Assembly (NCBI GenBank): GCA_023055355.1 | Contig: JALJCS010000004.1 | Span: 17,762,001-17,826,000 of the forward strand | Length of the DNA stretch: 64,000 bases | Direction: 5' to 3' | Origin: Agelaius tricolor | Lineage: Eukaryota; Chordata; Aves; Passeriformes; Icteridae | Part shown: positions 39,298-61,389 of the stretch, in pieces | Position numbering within the stretch: position 1 is the first letter of the stretch | Layout of the letters: the number at the start of each line of letters is the position of its first letter | Program-made: the position numbers and the translations under genes | Notes under the pieces: generated by a model | The model's database searches: none | What the model was told of the DNA's origin: nothing | What the model saw: the letters and a program-made list of their open reading frames with translations, nothing else

Positions 39298-39494
39298 CCC
39301 CTTCCCTTCCCTTCCCTTCCCTTCCCTTCCCTTCCCTTCCCTTCCCTTCCCTTCCCTTCCCTTCCCTTCCCTTCCCTTCCCTTCCCTTCCCTTCCCTTCC
39401 CTTCCCTTCCCTTCCCTTCCCTTCCCTTCCCTTCCCTTCCCTTCCCTTCCCTTCCCTTCCCTTCCCTTCCCTTCCCTTCCCTTCCCTTCCCCCC
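39298..39494. repeat. Pure (CCCTT)n / (AAGGG)n pentanucleotide array, about 39 units
   Basis: An uninterrupted pentamer array from the end of 'acgtaacc' through 'cttccc' and a short C run. The minus strand is (GGGAA)n, an all-purine strand with a G3 tract every five bases. The array is homogeneous in this assembly, implying recent expansion or slippage; assembled length may be unreliable. Open frames reading SLPFP or GREGK repeats across it are artefacts. Confidence 0.97.
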
Positions 39495-39612
39495 ACCACT
39501 TCCCTTCCCTTTTACTATAAAATAATTTTTTTTTTGCACCAACATCTAACCTCATTTGTTTTTAATCATGTTTTTGGGTGTATTTCCAATCAGTTTTCAA
39601 AGTGGAAATTAG

Positions 39613-39701
39613 ATCTCTGTGTACAAAATAAATCTCTGTGTATAAATTTAACTCTCTAAGTCTCTGTGTATAAAATGGAAAGTCTATTTTATACACAGAG
39701 A
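39613..39701. repeat. Triple direct repeat and 16-bp-arm hairpin
   Basis: 'tctctgtgtayaaa' occurs three times (39614, 39633 and 39661). The third copy, 39661-39676, is matched by a perfect inverted copy at 39686-39701 across a 9-nt loop. It lies near the right edge of the nested insertion in the LTR. Confidence 0.85.
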
Positions 39702-40060
39702 TTAATTTCCTTTGCTCTTCTGGGTTTAAACCAGATTTTAACGGGGCTCTAGGAGAACTTCTGCTCCAACGACTGGAGCACCTTCTTCCCCTTCCTTTGC
39801 CCTGACCTTGGTGTCAGCAGGGCTGTTGCTCTCACATAATCTCACTTTTCTCTCACAGCTGTCTTGCAGCATTTTGTACCCTTTCTCTAATAAGCTTTCC
39901 AGAGGCAGCACTAATAGCTTGGCTAATGTGATCAGCAGTGTCCTGTAGTGGGACTGTTCAGGCTGGCTGTGTCCTACACAAGGGCAGCAGAAGCTGTTTT
40001 CTCACAAAGGCCACTCCTACAACTTCTCTACTGCCAACACATGACATGTACACCCAATAC

Positions 40061-43000
40061 CCCTATTTTAAATTCTTGCATCCCAGTAACTTCATCCCAA
40101 ACCTTCTTCTATGGTTGAAACAATTCAGAAGAGGAATTACTTGAACACAATCATCTTCATATTCAAGAAATTGTTAAGGCTGCTAACTATGAAAAAATGG
40201 CTGCTCCAGGCATACTTCTGGGGCTAAGCTACAGGAACAGATCACTGTGAACAGGACATAGAGAAGATGCAGAAAGTTGGGTCCAGGATGCAAAGACCTC
40301 AATGCTGTTTATGTCACCTGCCACTAGAAGGCCGGATTTGTTTTCTACATAAACAGTATTAAAAGTATTAAAGCCTCAAAGCAGCAGTCTTTGTGTTCAC
40401 AGTAAAACCACATTTAATCCTGCATCTCCGAGTGGCTCTGACAGACATTCTTCCTGTGAGATGGCCCTGGATCTTGAATAGAAGTAACAGAGTGAGACAG
40501 GACTTCCCCAGTACCAGAGCATCAAGACAGAGCCTTCCTTATGTTGTTAATCCCATTGTAAGGAGAGCACTAGAGCATGGGTCAGGACCAACCTTAATCT
40601 GGTCCAGTCAAGAAAGGATCACTGCTTCAGAACTGAGTATTTATACCCTTACAGCTCTTGTCCAAAGGCCAGTAAAAAGCAGGTTCATTTGCTGCCATAC
40701 CTTGCAGGAGCCTCCTACCCCAGTGCCATCCCAAAGGCAGTTTAGGATTTCAGTCAGTTGGCAGGTAATTTTTCACTCCATAGCACGATTTTCTCTGGTG
40801 CTTACTCTGCATCTTTCCTCTGCCACTCAAGAGTACTGACTAATCCCAGTTAAGAAAACCAAAATTAACTTTGAAATTGCACTTGTTATTTCCAAAATGT
40901 TTTTAGTGATATAATTAGGTAGTTTACAGAAAAGCAGATTTCTGAAGAATTCAAATTTCTGCCTCTGGCAGGGTAGTGAATACATTTTTTTATTAATTGA
41001 CTCAAAAGGACACAGCTATCAGCAATTCTTATTTTTGCAATCTTGAACCTATACTGAGTGCAAAAAATGTTTGTACTCTACAGAGGAGCATCTCAAAACA
41101 AAGAATGAAATGCACAGGCTTTCTGCAGTAATGTTTTTAGCACTCTTCAGCTACTTTCTTCCTTCCACATACAAATACATTCTTTAAAATTTGAAGCAAT
41201 TCAGATCTCCATTTCATGCTTTTGTATTATCTGGAGGAATATGACTAGATAGTATCAATTAGTAGTAATTTTAGGTAGTTGTAGTTTTGTCATCTGCTAG
41301 AGTGGTATTTGTTGAACTAAATATTCAGAATTTTGTAGAACATCTGGTGTTATTTTGGGCCATTTACCTGCATAATTTGATTATATTTTAAATATGACAA
41401 TTTTCATGTGTTAAACCAAATCTGTGGAAGCCAAAATGCTAAGAATCTTCTCCTGTGCACACTGCTAGTCTTGTAATATCAAGTTAAAGGCTAGGATAAT
41501 GTTTGGATTTACAACATTAAAAAGCACTATCTATTGCAGTTAATCTTAATTTTCTTTTCTTCTCGGTAAAATTTAACACAATGCATTTCTCATATAATAT
41601 GAGCATCTTCCTGTTAAATCTTCCTGACAGTTTTTTAGAATAAAATCTTATTCTCAGTTCCGAATCAGTAGAGAATGGATCCTTATATTGTTTGGATTTT
41701 TTCCCCCCTACCATCAGAAGTTCTGAATCAGAGTGGTTAGGTTTTCGGCCTCACTTTTTCACAAAACTGCACTGTAACTCCCTTTTTTATTTTTTGTCTA
41801 TCAGCTACTGAGTAGACAATACACTGAGCTGCAGTAATAATAATAGAAGAGGATTTTGTGTCAGGCAGAATGACATCCTTTTGAGGCATAACCTGAATTA
41901 AATTAAAAATGCTGGAGAATATTGAGGATTCCCAGCAAAACAGAGTTCCAAATTTCCATAATGAAATGTGTGGCATCCTATCGAAAAGTTACTTGTAAAA
42001 ACTGCTGTTGCCATTCTTCCAACACTAAGCACAACCTTTTAATCACTTTATCTTCTCTAGTGCTTCTGCTGTTAGTGCTGATTTGTTTTGTTCTTACAGC
42101 TTAAAAGGTTAATGTTTCATAATTCATTAAATCAATGGAAGTTTAAGTTAGACATCTGCCTCTGTAAGCTAAAAATAACGAGGAGCTAGTGAACAGTGTG
42201 CAAAATCAAACAAATTAGTGACAGCTTTTATCCAGTGGTAAAGGTCTTTATGAAGATAATTTAATCAGTCATCCCCCAGTCCATTTCAAAGCTGAATACA
42301 TCATGTGTAGCTAGTTAGTGCCACAGGAACAAAACGCATCAGCCTAAAACTCAGATGAGTGCTGCCCTTACACTGAGTAATCTTCCATAAAAGAAAGAGA
42401 AGAATAAGACCACTCTCTCCTCAGTGGCTGTTTACACGGAATCACTTTGATCAACAAGAATGTGTGTTTAAAGTAGTGTGAAGTTGTGTTGAGTCGGTTT
42501 TTTTTTAATTAAAAAAAAATTGCCTCTCATCTCTCTGGGTAGAACATCCTTAGGAAGTGACAAGATTATGCAAATCAAAGTAAACGTGAAGTCCATGTTC
42601 ATTACTTAAATCAGCTTCAAACAGACCAGTCTGTAGACCTGAGGAACAACAGCATCAAAATACTAAAAAAGGGCCTGTAAAAGTGAGACTCCATTGAATA
42701 TAAACAAATTTAAGGATTAATTGCATGGGGGTGGGTGGAACCAGTGTCAAAACATAGAGGTACTTAAACTATGAGGTTGCAAAACCATTCACACAAGTTG
42801 CATACAAGTGAAGTTAAGCAAATCATTACTGATTTCAGAAGAAAAATGTGCAGAGATCTGTAATGAACATCTGTGTAGAATAGGGAAGTGTTGACACCAC
42901 CTCACTTACACTGCTGAGATCTCAGCTACTTCCTGTTATATACACACAGGTGGACATTGGGCATATACAGCTCTGCACTCTGTTTGGAAATCAGGAAACT

Positions 43001-44079
43001 CCAAGGCAATGGGAAGAGCAGAGCTTAAAAAAATCCTGAGTAGTTTGATAACTTCCTCAGGTTGTAAATCCTGAAATGAATTAAATTGGTAAGTTACTGA
43101 TACTGGTGAAGAGGTTAAGTGATGTAACATGCTAAGGCAGGAACTTACTGAAAGAAAAATGAGTCAGATTGAAAATAATGCTTCAAAGTTTGTAAAATAG
43201 TAAAAATCTTTTATTATCTAGTGCTTGAAGATGAAAGAACACACCTCTAATTTCCTTCACCTATTTTTACTTCTCCTTTTGTACCCTAATGATCTTAAAT
43301 TACAGCAGCCCAACCTCCTCCAAAATATCCTTACTGAACTTCATCCTTTCCAGAAAGCAGTAGTCCCCTGAAGTCATCAATGGCTCCACTGCTTATAGCA
43401 TGAATATAAAAAGAAATTATGTCAAAGTAAGCAACTCAGTGGGCAAATAGCTTTTTTTTTCCCATGAAAATTTAACCTGTTCATATTGACAAGGAGGAAC
43501 CTGACAGATGTGAAAATACAATACAGCAGCATTAACACAATAGCTCTGAGTAAGACCCCATCACCCTCTTAAATCTGAGGGACATTACTGTCTACACAGC
43601 ACTGACATTTCAGATGTTTCTAAGTCAGCTTGTAAGCAACCAGCTCTCAGGAGCGAGCTCATTACTGCAGTGATAGACAACAAAAATATCCTTGCCTCTA
43701 TAAGCCTTCTCTTTTTCTCTATACAGAGGAAGATGCCACCAAACTGAGGGTGGTTTATCAGTGGTAATACAGAACAGGTTCAGGCATTAGTCACAAAGTG
43801 TAAGTATCTGTTGTTAACTACAATTTAACAGACTGATCACAGAGACAAACACCTACTTTATGCAGGTGCAAAGACTTTTTGGAGCAAAGTCTTAGACTCT
43901 CCTTAATCACAGATGTACACAATATAAATCTTCACTGGGAGCAGTGTCAGAGGCAACAGGATACAATAAACTGGATGATGAAATAAGGGAAAAGGCTTGG
44001 GTATGCATGCTGGCATTCTCCATATTCTCCACGTTCTTCAGTATATGACTAAATGAGCTTGGTGCCAAAAACATGTTTT
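40061..44079. other. Intergenic region downstream of SPIN1
   Basis: 4 kb of AT-rich sequence. A 148-codon open frame on the plus strand at 40393-40839 has no recognisable domain, neighbouring exon or promoter and is not called a gene. Nothing else was recognised. Confidence 0.6.
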
Positions 44080-44190
44080 AGAATCACAGAATCATTTAGG
44101 TTGGAAGAGATCCTTCAGATCATTGAGTCCAACTGTTAACCTAACACTACAAAATTCACCACTATACCACATCCTTTAAGTGCCATGCAC
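44080..44190 (-). mobile_element. CR1 LINE 3'-end fragment
   Basis: On the plus strand it reads 'gaatcacagaatcatttagg', then 'ttggaagagatccttcagat' and 'gagtccaactgttaacctaa'. This is the reverse complement of an avian CR1 3' end, with the ATTCTGTGATTC terminal repeat at the left. It is 5' truncated after about 110 bp. Confidence 0.8.
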
Positions 44191-45270
44191 CCTTTATTAT
44201 CAGAAAAGTAATAAAGAATATATGTTCAATATGGGAAGCCTGCCTTAGTAATTAAACCACATCAAGTCTTCAAAACAACTTAGAAGACTTTAGAAAATCC
44301 ACAACATGGTAATGTTATCTTCTTTCCTCATCACCTCCAATTTGCATCAACTTTGTTTTTTATCACCATTACAATACACTTTATTAACTTTTAAACTGCT
44401 TTAATTCAAAGTAAATTAATGTACCACCAAAACACTGAAAGACTGTGAAATGCTTCTGCAGTTCCCCACTGCCGAGACATTTTGTGTGCTCTGGAAATAG
44501 AGACTGCTTCACAGATCTGCACAGTCCCTGGTGGGGGGGGGCAGTTTTCTGTGTTTAGTTAAATACAATTTAACAGTATGCTTTTCCTTAGGCAAGTTCC
44601 ATCTTGCAAGCAAACATATTTCATAGGGCAAGTATTATACCAACATACATGGCTCAACATTAAAATAATAAAACTCTTCAATCAGAAAAATGAAGAAACT
44701 GCTTCTTCAAAATCTGAAATCACATCTCTGTGTTTTGCTCATGAGAACAAAGTTTACAGGCATAAGTTGCACATAAAGGGTTTATTTTAAATGTTTTAAG
44801 GATAGAGTTACATCATAATTATAAAAATTACTTACAGAATTAAGTAACAATTTAAAGTGTTTATACTTCTAAATGCAGAGAACAGGGAACTGTCTACATT
44901 GTTGAAAATAAAATAAAAATAAAGAAACCAAGCTCTAAAGATGAATTAATTACCTAATTTAAAAATGTGAACACGAAGACCTCTGAACTATACACATACC
45001 AAGAACCATCCAAATTGCACTAATGATGTAAAATACAAAAAGCACAGCATTTTCAAGGAACCAGAAACTGTTTTTACCATAATTCTTTTCCCTGATGCAA
45101 CTAGACAATTCTCTCTGAAGACAAAGCCCCTATGTTTAAACAATCCATTTAAAGAATGCTTCTACCTATTCCAACAAAAAGGGTTTTCCCCATCTCTACT
45201 CCAACATAGTTTAGGGTTTGGCACTCAAAAGAAAGAAGAAGAATGTAGTGTTCTGCTATTCAACTGAAAT

Positions 45271-45276
45271 TTTATT
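45271..45276 (-). terminator. Candidate SPIN1 polyadenylation signal
   Basis: An AATAAA hexamer on the minus strand within AAAAAATAAAATT, about 3.05 kb past the stop codon. Another AATAAA at 44781-44786 could be a distal site. Confidence 0.4.
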
Positions 45277-45591
45277 TTTTTCTTCAACAGAATACATGGT
45301 CCCTTCAAATGCTGTATGACACATACAACTGGAAAATTACCTTCCGTTGGCACTATGCTCGTCTCACCGGTGCATTTAATCCTACTAACAACCATTAAAA
45401 CAGCACAATAAGCAAATTCACAAAAAACTGAACACAAAATAAAAACAGAACAAAACAAAAACCTAAACATTTTAACATGCAACTTTAGTTTGTTACATTG
45501 AATGTTCTAACCCTCTAAGCATGCAAAAAAGGATGGTCTGCATTTAAGTTGGTTTTTTTTTCCCTTTTAAGTTTTACATGGCAGCCTGACA

Positions 45592-45612
45592 TCACACACA
45601 CACACACACACA
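45592..45612. repeat. (CA)n microsatellite in SPIN1 3' UTR
   Basis: About ten CA units; (TG)n in the transcript sense. Confidence 0.9.
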
Positions 45613-45868
45613 ATATACAACAATACTACAGCAGGTAAATGTGAAAGGTGAATAAATTTTTATACAAAGATCCATGGCTTGTGCCATCACAAGCCCTATG
45701 TGATTTTGGAAAGTAATGTTGAACCCCTATAACAAGGAACCAACATTTAGTTACCAGGGTAACGCAAGCACTGCATGCAGATCTGAAACATGAGCCTAAA
45801 ACAAAGCCCAAAGCAGATGGGCAGGGAGTGGAATTAGTCTCAAGCCTCAAAACTGTGGTTTAAGCTAT

Positions 45869-45917
45869 CAAAAAAAAAAAACCAACCAAACCCAAAAAAA
45901 CAAAACAAAACAAAATA
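45869..45917. repeat. A/C-rich low-complexity tract in SPIN1 3' UTR
   Basis: A12 followed by 'ccaaccaaaccc' and 'aaaac' units. In the mRNA sense it is a T/G-rich tract. Confidence 0.85.
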
Positions 45918-48322
45918 TCCCCAAAGAAACCCCAAGTGAAAATATCCACACAACAGACAAACGGGGACATCCAAAAATGACAGTGAAATTTACAGTTTGT
46001 AGATTATACTCTAATTGTCAGAATACATAGTGTATTCAATAGGCTTGCAGAAAACCCACAAATGCAAGCCTAATGCTAGAAGTGTTCCAGTAGACCTAAA
46101 CCTCAGATATTCCAAACAAACCTCTTACTCCTCAGATATATAGCCCCAAGCTCAGTGTGCTAGGTAATCCATGTATCTTGTGTGTAATTAATACACTCAC
46201 TCATTCCTGTGCCACAAATGTCGACTTGGGCTCATGGAGCCAGGCTCAGCTTTGAGATTTACATGCAGGACTCTTAAGAGTCAATAGAAAACACAACAGA
46301 TCTGCAGGATGAAAACACTGTGTTGCAAATCTGCTCACTTTGTTCAAACACAAGAAACATTTACGACTCAGCTACTTACTGCATAAGGACTGCATCAGAA
46401 GCTATTCACTGAAAGACAATAGCCTGCCTTTGGTTGCCCATGATGAAATACTGGACATAATGCAATATAGTAGCAATGGACAAAGAATTAAGGTATCATA
46501 TTTATATGGAGAGTATTTATTACCATTCAACAGCGTAATGAGGCACAAGACTTAAGGCTAAAATATGAAATCAGGCAAAAAAATGGACAGAAAGGGGCTT
46601 AAACCACTGAGTCTTCAATATCAGGAATACCCACAACAGAGGTCATCTGCACCTCTGTCCTCTGATTAACAGCTCCTGCATTCTTCCACTAATGGCACAC
46701 AGCTGGATATCAGGGTATTTGTTCCTTCCATCAACAGTGTTAACTGTCTTCACGTTCTGTACTTCTGTGAAGCAGTTCTTGAAACTTGCAGAGCTCTGCC
46801 TTACTGTAACATGACAACCTTGTTGCTGTGCTGCATTGTTGTTCCAATTCCATTGTTTTTAAAAGCTGCCACACTTAAGGAAACCCTAATTTTCATTTAC
46901 AACTATCTTGCAAGATTATAACCATGAAAAGATTTTGCAGTTGTGGGCTGCTATTTACATCCACAATCTAATGCAGATGACTGAACCACTGAGACTGCCT
47001 TATAGCTTCCATTAGATAGTACAGCACTGGCATGCAGAACTCTAGTGTTCATAGAATGAAATTAATGTTAACAGCATACCTCAAAGCAAGTACAATGTAC
47101 ACCACAAAAGGCAACAACAGGTTTAAACTGTAGATTTTTCCAGACACTCCTTAAGTGGAAAAGCCAGAAAAAGAATAAACCGGGAAGATGCCTTCTTGAA
47201 CCAAAATTATTAAAAGCAAACCAAACAAAGGAATGCAACAGACTGAGCAGAAGGCAACAAATGCTTCTCTTTCTCTAAAGTTACATCTTCACTGTAAAAG
47301 GACAACCCCTCCCACTCCCCTGGTGTGAGATTGTATTTACCATGTAAAATATTAACTACTGTTAAGCTTCTAAGTCCACACACAGACATTCAGGTTGCTA
47401 GGTTTTGATTTTAAATAAGAGACTACTGATGCCAATGCGTAGTCTAAAGTCTTCTGAAGTAGCATATATACTGTTAGAGTTGTGGCACCAAGCACTTGGG
47501 TTTTGCTAAGAAGTGTGTATAACAAACAAAGAAAGAAGTACGACATTTAGGATTGAAGGCAGCCTTGTTGCATGTATTTTACTGGTTCCTACAACTTGTA
47601 AATATGGGCCATTAACCTGCATATTCTAATTAAGTGGTTATACAGATTAAATGTAATTTTATAGTTTAATGCCTTTTCACTGAAAGGTGCGTAATCCAAA
47701 CACTTGATATCCTACTGCCCTGTGACTAGTAAAAAACGCACAAGCATTTCCACGCACTGCAAGTTCTTAAAAAGCTAAATTTGAAATAAAGTGTAGAAAC
47801 ACAGCAGATTGATGTTACTTGGGTTAGGCACTCCTTGATACTGCACAAACGGTTTAAACCTTTCAAAAAAGTCACCTCTGTCCCAACCCTGAAGACAAGG
47901 ACTGCCAGTATCCAAGAAATTAAATTTAATGTTACAAAAGAAGGCGTATCAAAATATCAAACTACACTTGCATGTGGCAGTTGAACAAGTGAGTGCAAGA
48001 TTGAAGAAAAAGTCAAAATCTATGAAAAAATTTAGATTAATGATTACAACACTAGATCAACTTTACACAGCTTGAATTTGCAGCTGTTCTTTGCTTTTAA
48101 CTCCCTCCTGCCCAAACATACTGACTTCCTTCAAGAAAAGGAGTTCTCTTACACAAAATGTGTCATGTTTGTATTACTCAGAACAAAACAGTTTTGCTGG
48201 CAGAGATTGTGGGTTCGCAGGGACATTTAAGCTTTCGTTAAACTGGAAAGCAGTCAAGTCTTTGTGTCTATAAATTTTACATTTAATAGTTCCACAAATT
48301 TGGCAAAAGTTCATGATGATGT

Positions 48323-57787
<9,465 letters not shown>

Positions 57788-57967
57788 CTACAATATAAAA
57801 GATGTTGGAATTACTGAAAAATAATTTAAGAACTTACACAAAAGCCATCATATTGAATGTCAAAATGTAAAGAATCCAAACACTTCATTTTATGACTGAT
57901 CAGTGAAAAGGCTCTAGAGAGGAAAAGGCTCTAAAGAGGTAGACATTGGCTACTTGCACATGAATCT

Positions 57968-59109
57968 GGGGTGGACTGAACTTGGCTGGATGCCACGTAC
58001 CCACCAAAGCTGCTCTATCTCTTCTCTCAGCTGGACAAGGGAGAGAAAATACAACCAAATCTTCCTGGGTCAAGAGAGGGTCAGAGAGGCATCACTCACC
58101 ATTCACCATCAGAGGCAAAGGGAATATTAATTTATTACCAAGCAAGTCAGAGTAAGACAATGAGAAATACAGCTACATCTTAAAAATACGTTCCTCGCAG
58201 CTCTCCCTTCTTCCTGGGCCTAACTTCACTCCCAATTTTTTTCTACCTCCTCTCTCCCTGGTAGCACAAGTGGACAGGGAACGAAGGTGCAGTCAGTTAA
58301 TCACATGTTGCCTCTGCTGCTTCTTTTCTTTCTCCTCAGGGTTAGGGTTAGTTCTCCCTCCTCAGGGGAAGGACTCATACTTTTTCCCCACTGAAGTGTG
58401 GGGCCCCTCCCACAGGAGACAGTTCTCCAAACTTCTCCAATATGAATCCATCTCAGGGGCTACAGCTCTTGGCAAACAGCTCCAGTATGGATCTCTTCCA
58501 CAGTGTGTCATCCTTCTGGAACAGGTTGCTCTGCAGTGAGCCCCCCCCACCAGGGTCACAAGACCTGCTCCAGCATGGGCTCTTCTCTCATGGGGCCACA
58601 GATCCAGCCAGGAAACCCGCCCCAGTGCAGACTTCCTGCAGGCTCAGACTCCTTCATCCACCCACCCCAGTGTAGGGTCCTCCATGCACTGCAGGGGCAC
58701 AGCTGCTTCACCATGATTTTCACCACTGTCTGCACTGGACCCTCTGCTCCAGGGCCTGAAGCACCTCCTCCCTTTCCTTCTGCAGTGACCTTGGAGTCTG
58801 CAGGGCTGCTACGCTTACATAGTTTCACTCCTCTCCCGTAACTGCTATGGGGCAGAATCTTTCCCCTGTTCTTAAATACAATGCCCAGTGGCACTACCCA
58901 CCCCAAACAGTCCCCTCATGGCATTAATTTTCACAAATAGCAGCTGCCTGGAAATCTGCAATCACTGACAGGCTCAGCTTTGGCCATTGGCAGATCCATC
59001 TTGGAGCCGGCTGGCACTGGCTTTCTTGGACACAGGAGAAGCTTCTACCTACTTCTCACAGAAGTCACCCTTGCACCCCCCTGGCACCTTGCCATGCAAA
59101 CCCAACACA
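57968..59109 (-). mobile_element. Avian ERV solo LTR (ERVL-like), minus orientation
   Basis: About 1.14 kb resembling a widespread avian LTR. On the minus strand it starts TGT(G)TTGGGTTTGCATGGCAAGG. A TATTTAAG TATA-like box lies at 58871-58878, then GC-rich repeated 'gctccag..tgggctcttc' units, and an AATAAA polyadenylation hexamer at 58131-58136. It ends near GTGGACTGAACTTGGCTGG on the plus strand. No gag, pol or env reading frame is present, so it is a non-coding solo LTR. Its transcriptional sense equals that of SPIN1. Target-site duplications were not identified, so the ends are approximate. Confidence 0.7.
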
Positions 59110-61389
59110 GAAGCTCAGTTAACGAGTGACAGCAACTATTAAAATGGAAGTTGAACTAAACACAACAGAGACAGTAGTTGCAATGGTGAATCAGCAACAA
59201 TAGTGAATCACCAGGCTGTTTTAAGCTTCCATCCTTGAGTTAGTAAAAGGAGATGCCAATACACATCATCCTGAGTTAGCAAGACCAGCACTACCTGCGC
59301 CTAACAGAGCACATAAAAAAGTAAAAATAAATGAATTTTTACTGAGAGAAGAGCACTGCACTCAACCCAGTGATAACTTGGGTTGAATATGAAAAATGGA
59401 AACCTTTTAATAAGATGAAATGAGGAAAGCAGAAATCAGGCTTCTGCTGGAAGAGAGCTGCTTATGAGCAGCCGTGAAGAATTCAGCAGAGGAAATATGC
59501 AAGATCAAAATGACAGAAAAACACGTTCAAAAGAACACTGTACATTAAAGGTAATGTGCACAGGAAGAAAAATCAAAATTAGTGATTAGAATGAAAACTG
59601 CAGCCTCAGATCACAGTCAAAGGCCACCTGCACAGGGATCATTTACTGGGGTTGACTGAAAACAGCCCTTGTTAAACTGATGGCTGATGGTGACTACATG
59701 GCCAGAGGATAACTGACCTTGATCCTGATTCTCCCTGTCTTCCTCACTATACTGCCTTTGAATAGTATGGAGTTAAAATTTCTTCACAGCAGCTTGTTTT
59801 GGGCTGTTTTGGATTTTTTGCTTCTTGGTTGCCATATCTAAAACAGTCTGGTCACAGTGCTGGACTGAACCATGTATAACTCTAATGGCTCATGTTTATG
59901 TACAAACATGCCTAGAATTTTAACTAGGAATGCTTGAATTAACATTTGCAGAGAAGTGCTTTAATTTATCTATAGGCTTAAACAAACCAATTCTTTTAAA
60001 TTTACACTATGTGCATGTTCCAAGCATATCTAGAATTACATATATATTGAAGAGAATCACACAGGAGTCAAGCAGTGACAGTACCAATAATCTTTAAAGT
60101 CTTCATAAGTATTTTATTATTTTAATTTTTGTATGCAAAATTTAAGAGGGCATACACAAAGTTACAGAAATGGCAGAATTAATATAATTAATTAATAATT
60201 AAAATAATCTTATGTTTAGTATATTCAAGCTTGCATCATGTAGTCAGGAATCTGCATTTCCAACAGCAATGATATCTGAAATGTTCTTAATTTTTAAAAA
60301 TTAGGCCTTGTCTGTCAATTACTGCAGTAAAGATCCTTCTTGCAATTTTTGACTGTCACAAAACCAAATAATTAAATTGAGTATTTGTAAGAACTTAGCT
60401 GGAAAGACAAAAAAAGCATCACAAAAAGTTTGATTAGAAACCTGTAAGGCTTTAGGACTTTATTACAACCTGTAAAAAAACTTTCTAAGCATAATTTCAG
60501 TTACCTCTCTGTACATGAGGCTGTGTTCTATGATATGAAATATAAATTTTAAAAAAATATTAAAAATATGGTGATGTTTTATTTTAAAAGAAGTAATTTC
60601 TTCAAATCCAAGAACTGTTCTTACAAGATAGAGAAACTTCATCAACAGAAGATGAACATATGTACTTAACATTTTACATTTCCAGCTAATGAGAGAAAAG
60701 TAAGATTTTGGCTAAAGTAGCTCAAGTAAAAACACAGCAAAACAACAGAATGGTGCAGCACACGAATTTGCTTTCTGTCCACCTCTCAAGGACTCTGTAA
60801 CCTGTAAGAAGGGAGGTATGAAGGATTTATCTTTCAAGTCAAGAACTGAAAAACACTAGATTGACACAGAAGGAAGATTTACTCCAACATTTGCAGTAAG
60901 TACAGAAGAGAAGTTATGCCGACCTCCGGGAACGGGATTTTGCTGTTTCCTAAGTTTTCACTTTGGGATCTTCAAATTTTTTTAAGATTCAACTTGTTCA
61001 CTGATGTGATGAGCTCTATACCAAAGGCAACATAGACAACTAAGTACTACTCATCATCTTAAGTCAGTCTCTTAAGAGAGCTCCCAGTTTAATACATGAA
61101 GTGATGGCATTTGGATGTTTAATAAATATATCAATACCAAGTATTTGAAGATCCTAGGTTAAACACACTCTTGTACTAACCAGACGCCAATTTGCCACAA
61201 TTTGCCCTCTTAATTTGCACAGTCTGAATTCAGATAGGTCTCATAGAGATGTAAACTCCTTTTAAGGATATATCGGGTTATACTATTGAATTGCTTGGCT
61301 ACCATAGTGGGTCTAATGCTGGCCAAATGCCAGTCCACCCACTAGAATTACTTACTCATTTTCTGCTGTGAGATAAGGATTAGAAGGAG

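Larger units (their letters stand above)
38462..40060 (-). mobile_element. ERV LTR remnant split by a nested insertion block
   Basis: Two halves match the LTR seen at 58.0-59.1 kb. The left half, 38462-38843, begins TGTGGTGAGTTAACC and ends at 'tctctgctgctccttcat'. The right half, about 39755-40060, contains 'ctggagcaccttcttcccc' and 'ccctgaccttggtgtcagca' and ends near 'acacccaatac'. The roughly 0.9 kb between them is foreign to the LTR. No viral coding sequence is present. Orientation follows the family: minus-strand transcription. Confidence 0.6.
45250..48322 (-). other. Probable SPIN1 3' UTR
   Basis: About 3.1 kb of AT-rich sequence follows the SPIN1 stop with no open frame of note. Spindlin-1 mRNAs in vertebrates are known to have 3' UTRs of about 3 kb or more. 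A minus-strand AATAAA at 45271-45276 fits the expected distance; a second at 44781-44786 is an alternative end. A (CA)n run at about 45592-45612 and an A/C-rich tract lie inside. The exact 3' end is inferred. Confidence 0.55.

Noticed and set aside
39112..39659. Open frames with GREGK or SLPFP repeats
   Set aside because: They are translations of the CCCTT pentamer array and have no start context or conserved flanks.
40393..40839. A 148-codon plus-strand open frame
   Set aside because: Longest frame outside known genes, but with no recognisable motif, promoter or splice partners and ordinary composition. A frame of this length is plausible by chance in 64 kb.
58340..58352. Telomere-like GGGTTAGGGTTAG
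   Set aside because: Only about two units inside an LTR; too short to be an interstitial telomeric array.
58270..58906. Several 65-116 codon frames
   Set aside because: They lie in the GC-rich internal repeats of the LTR; not host or viral proteins that I recognise.
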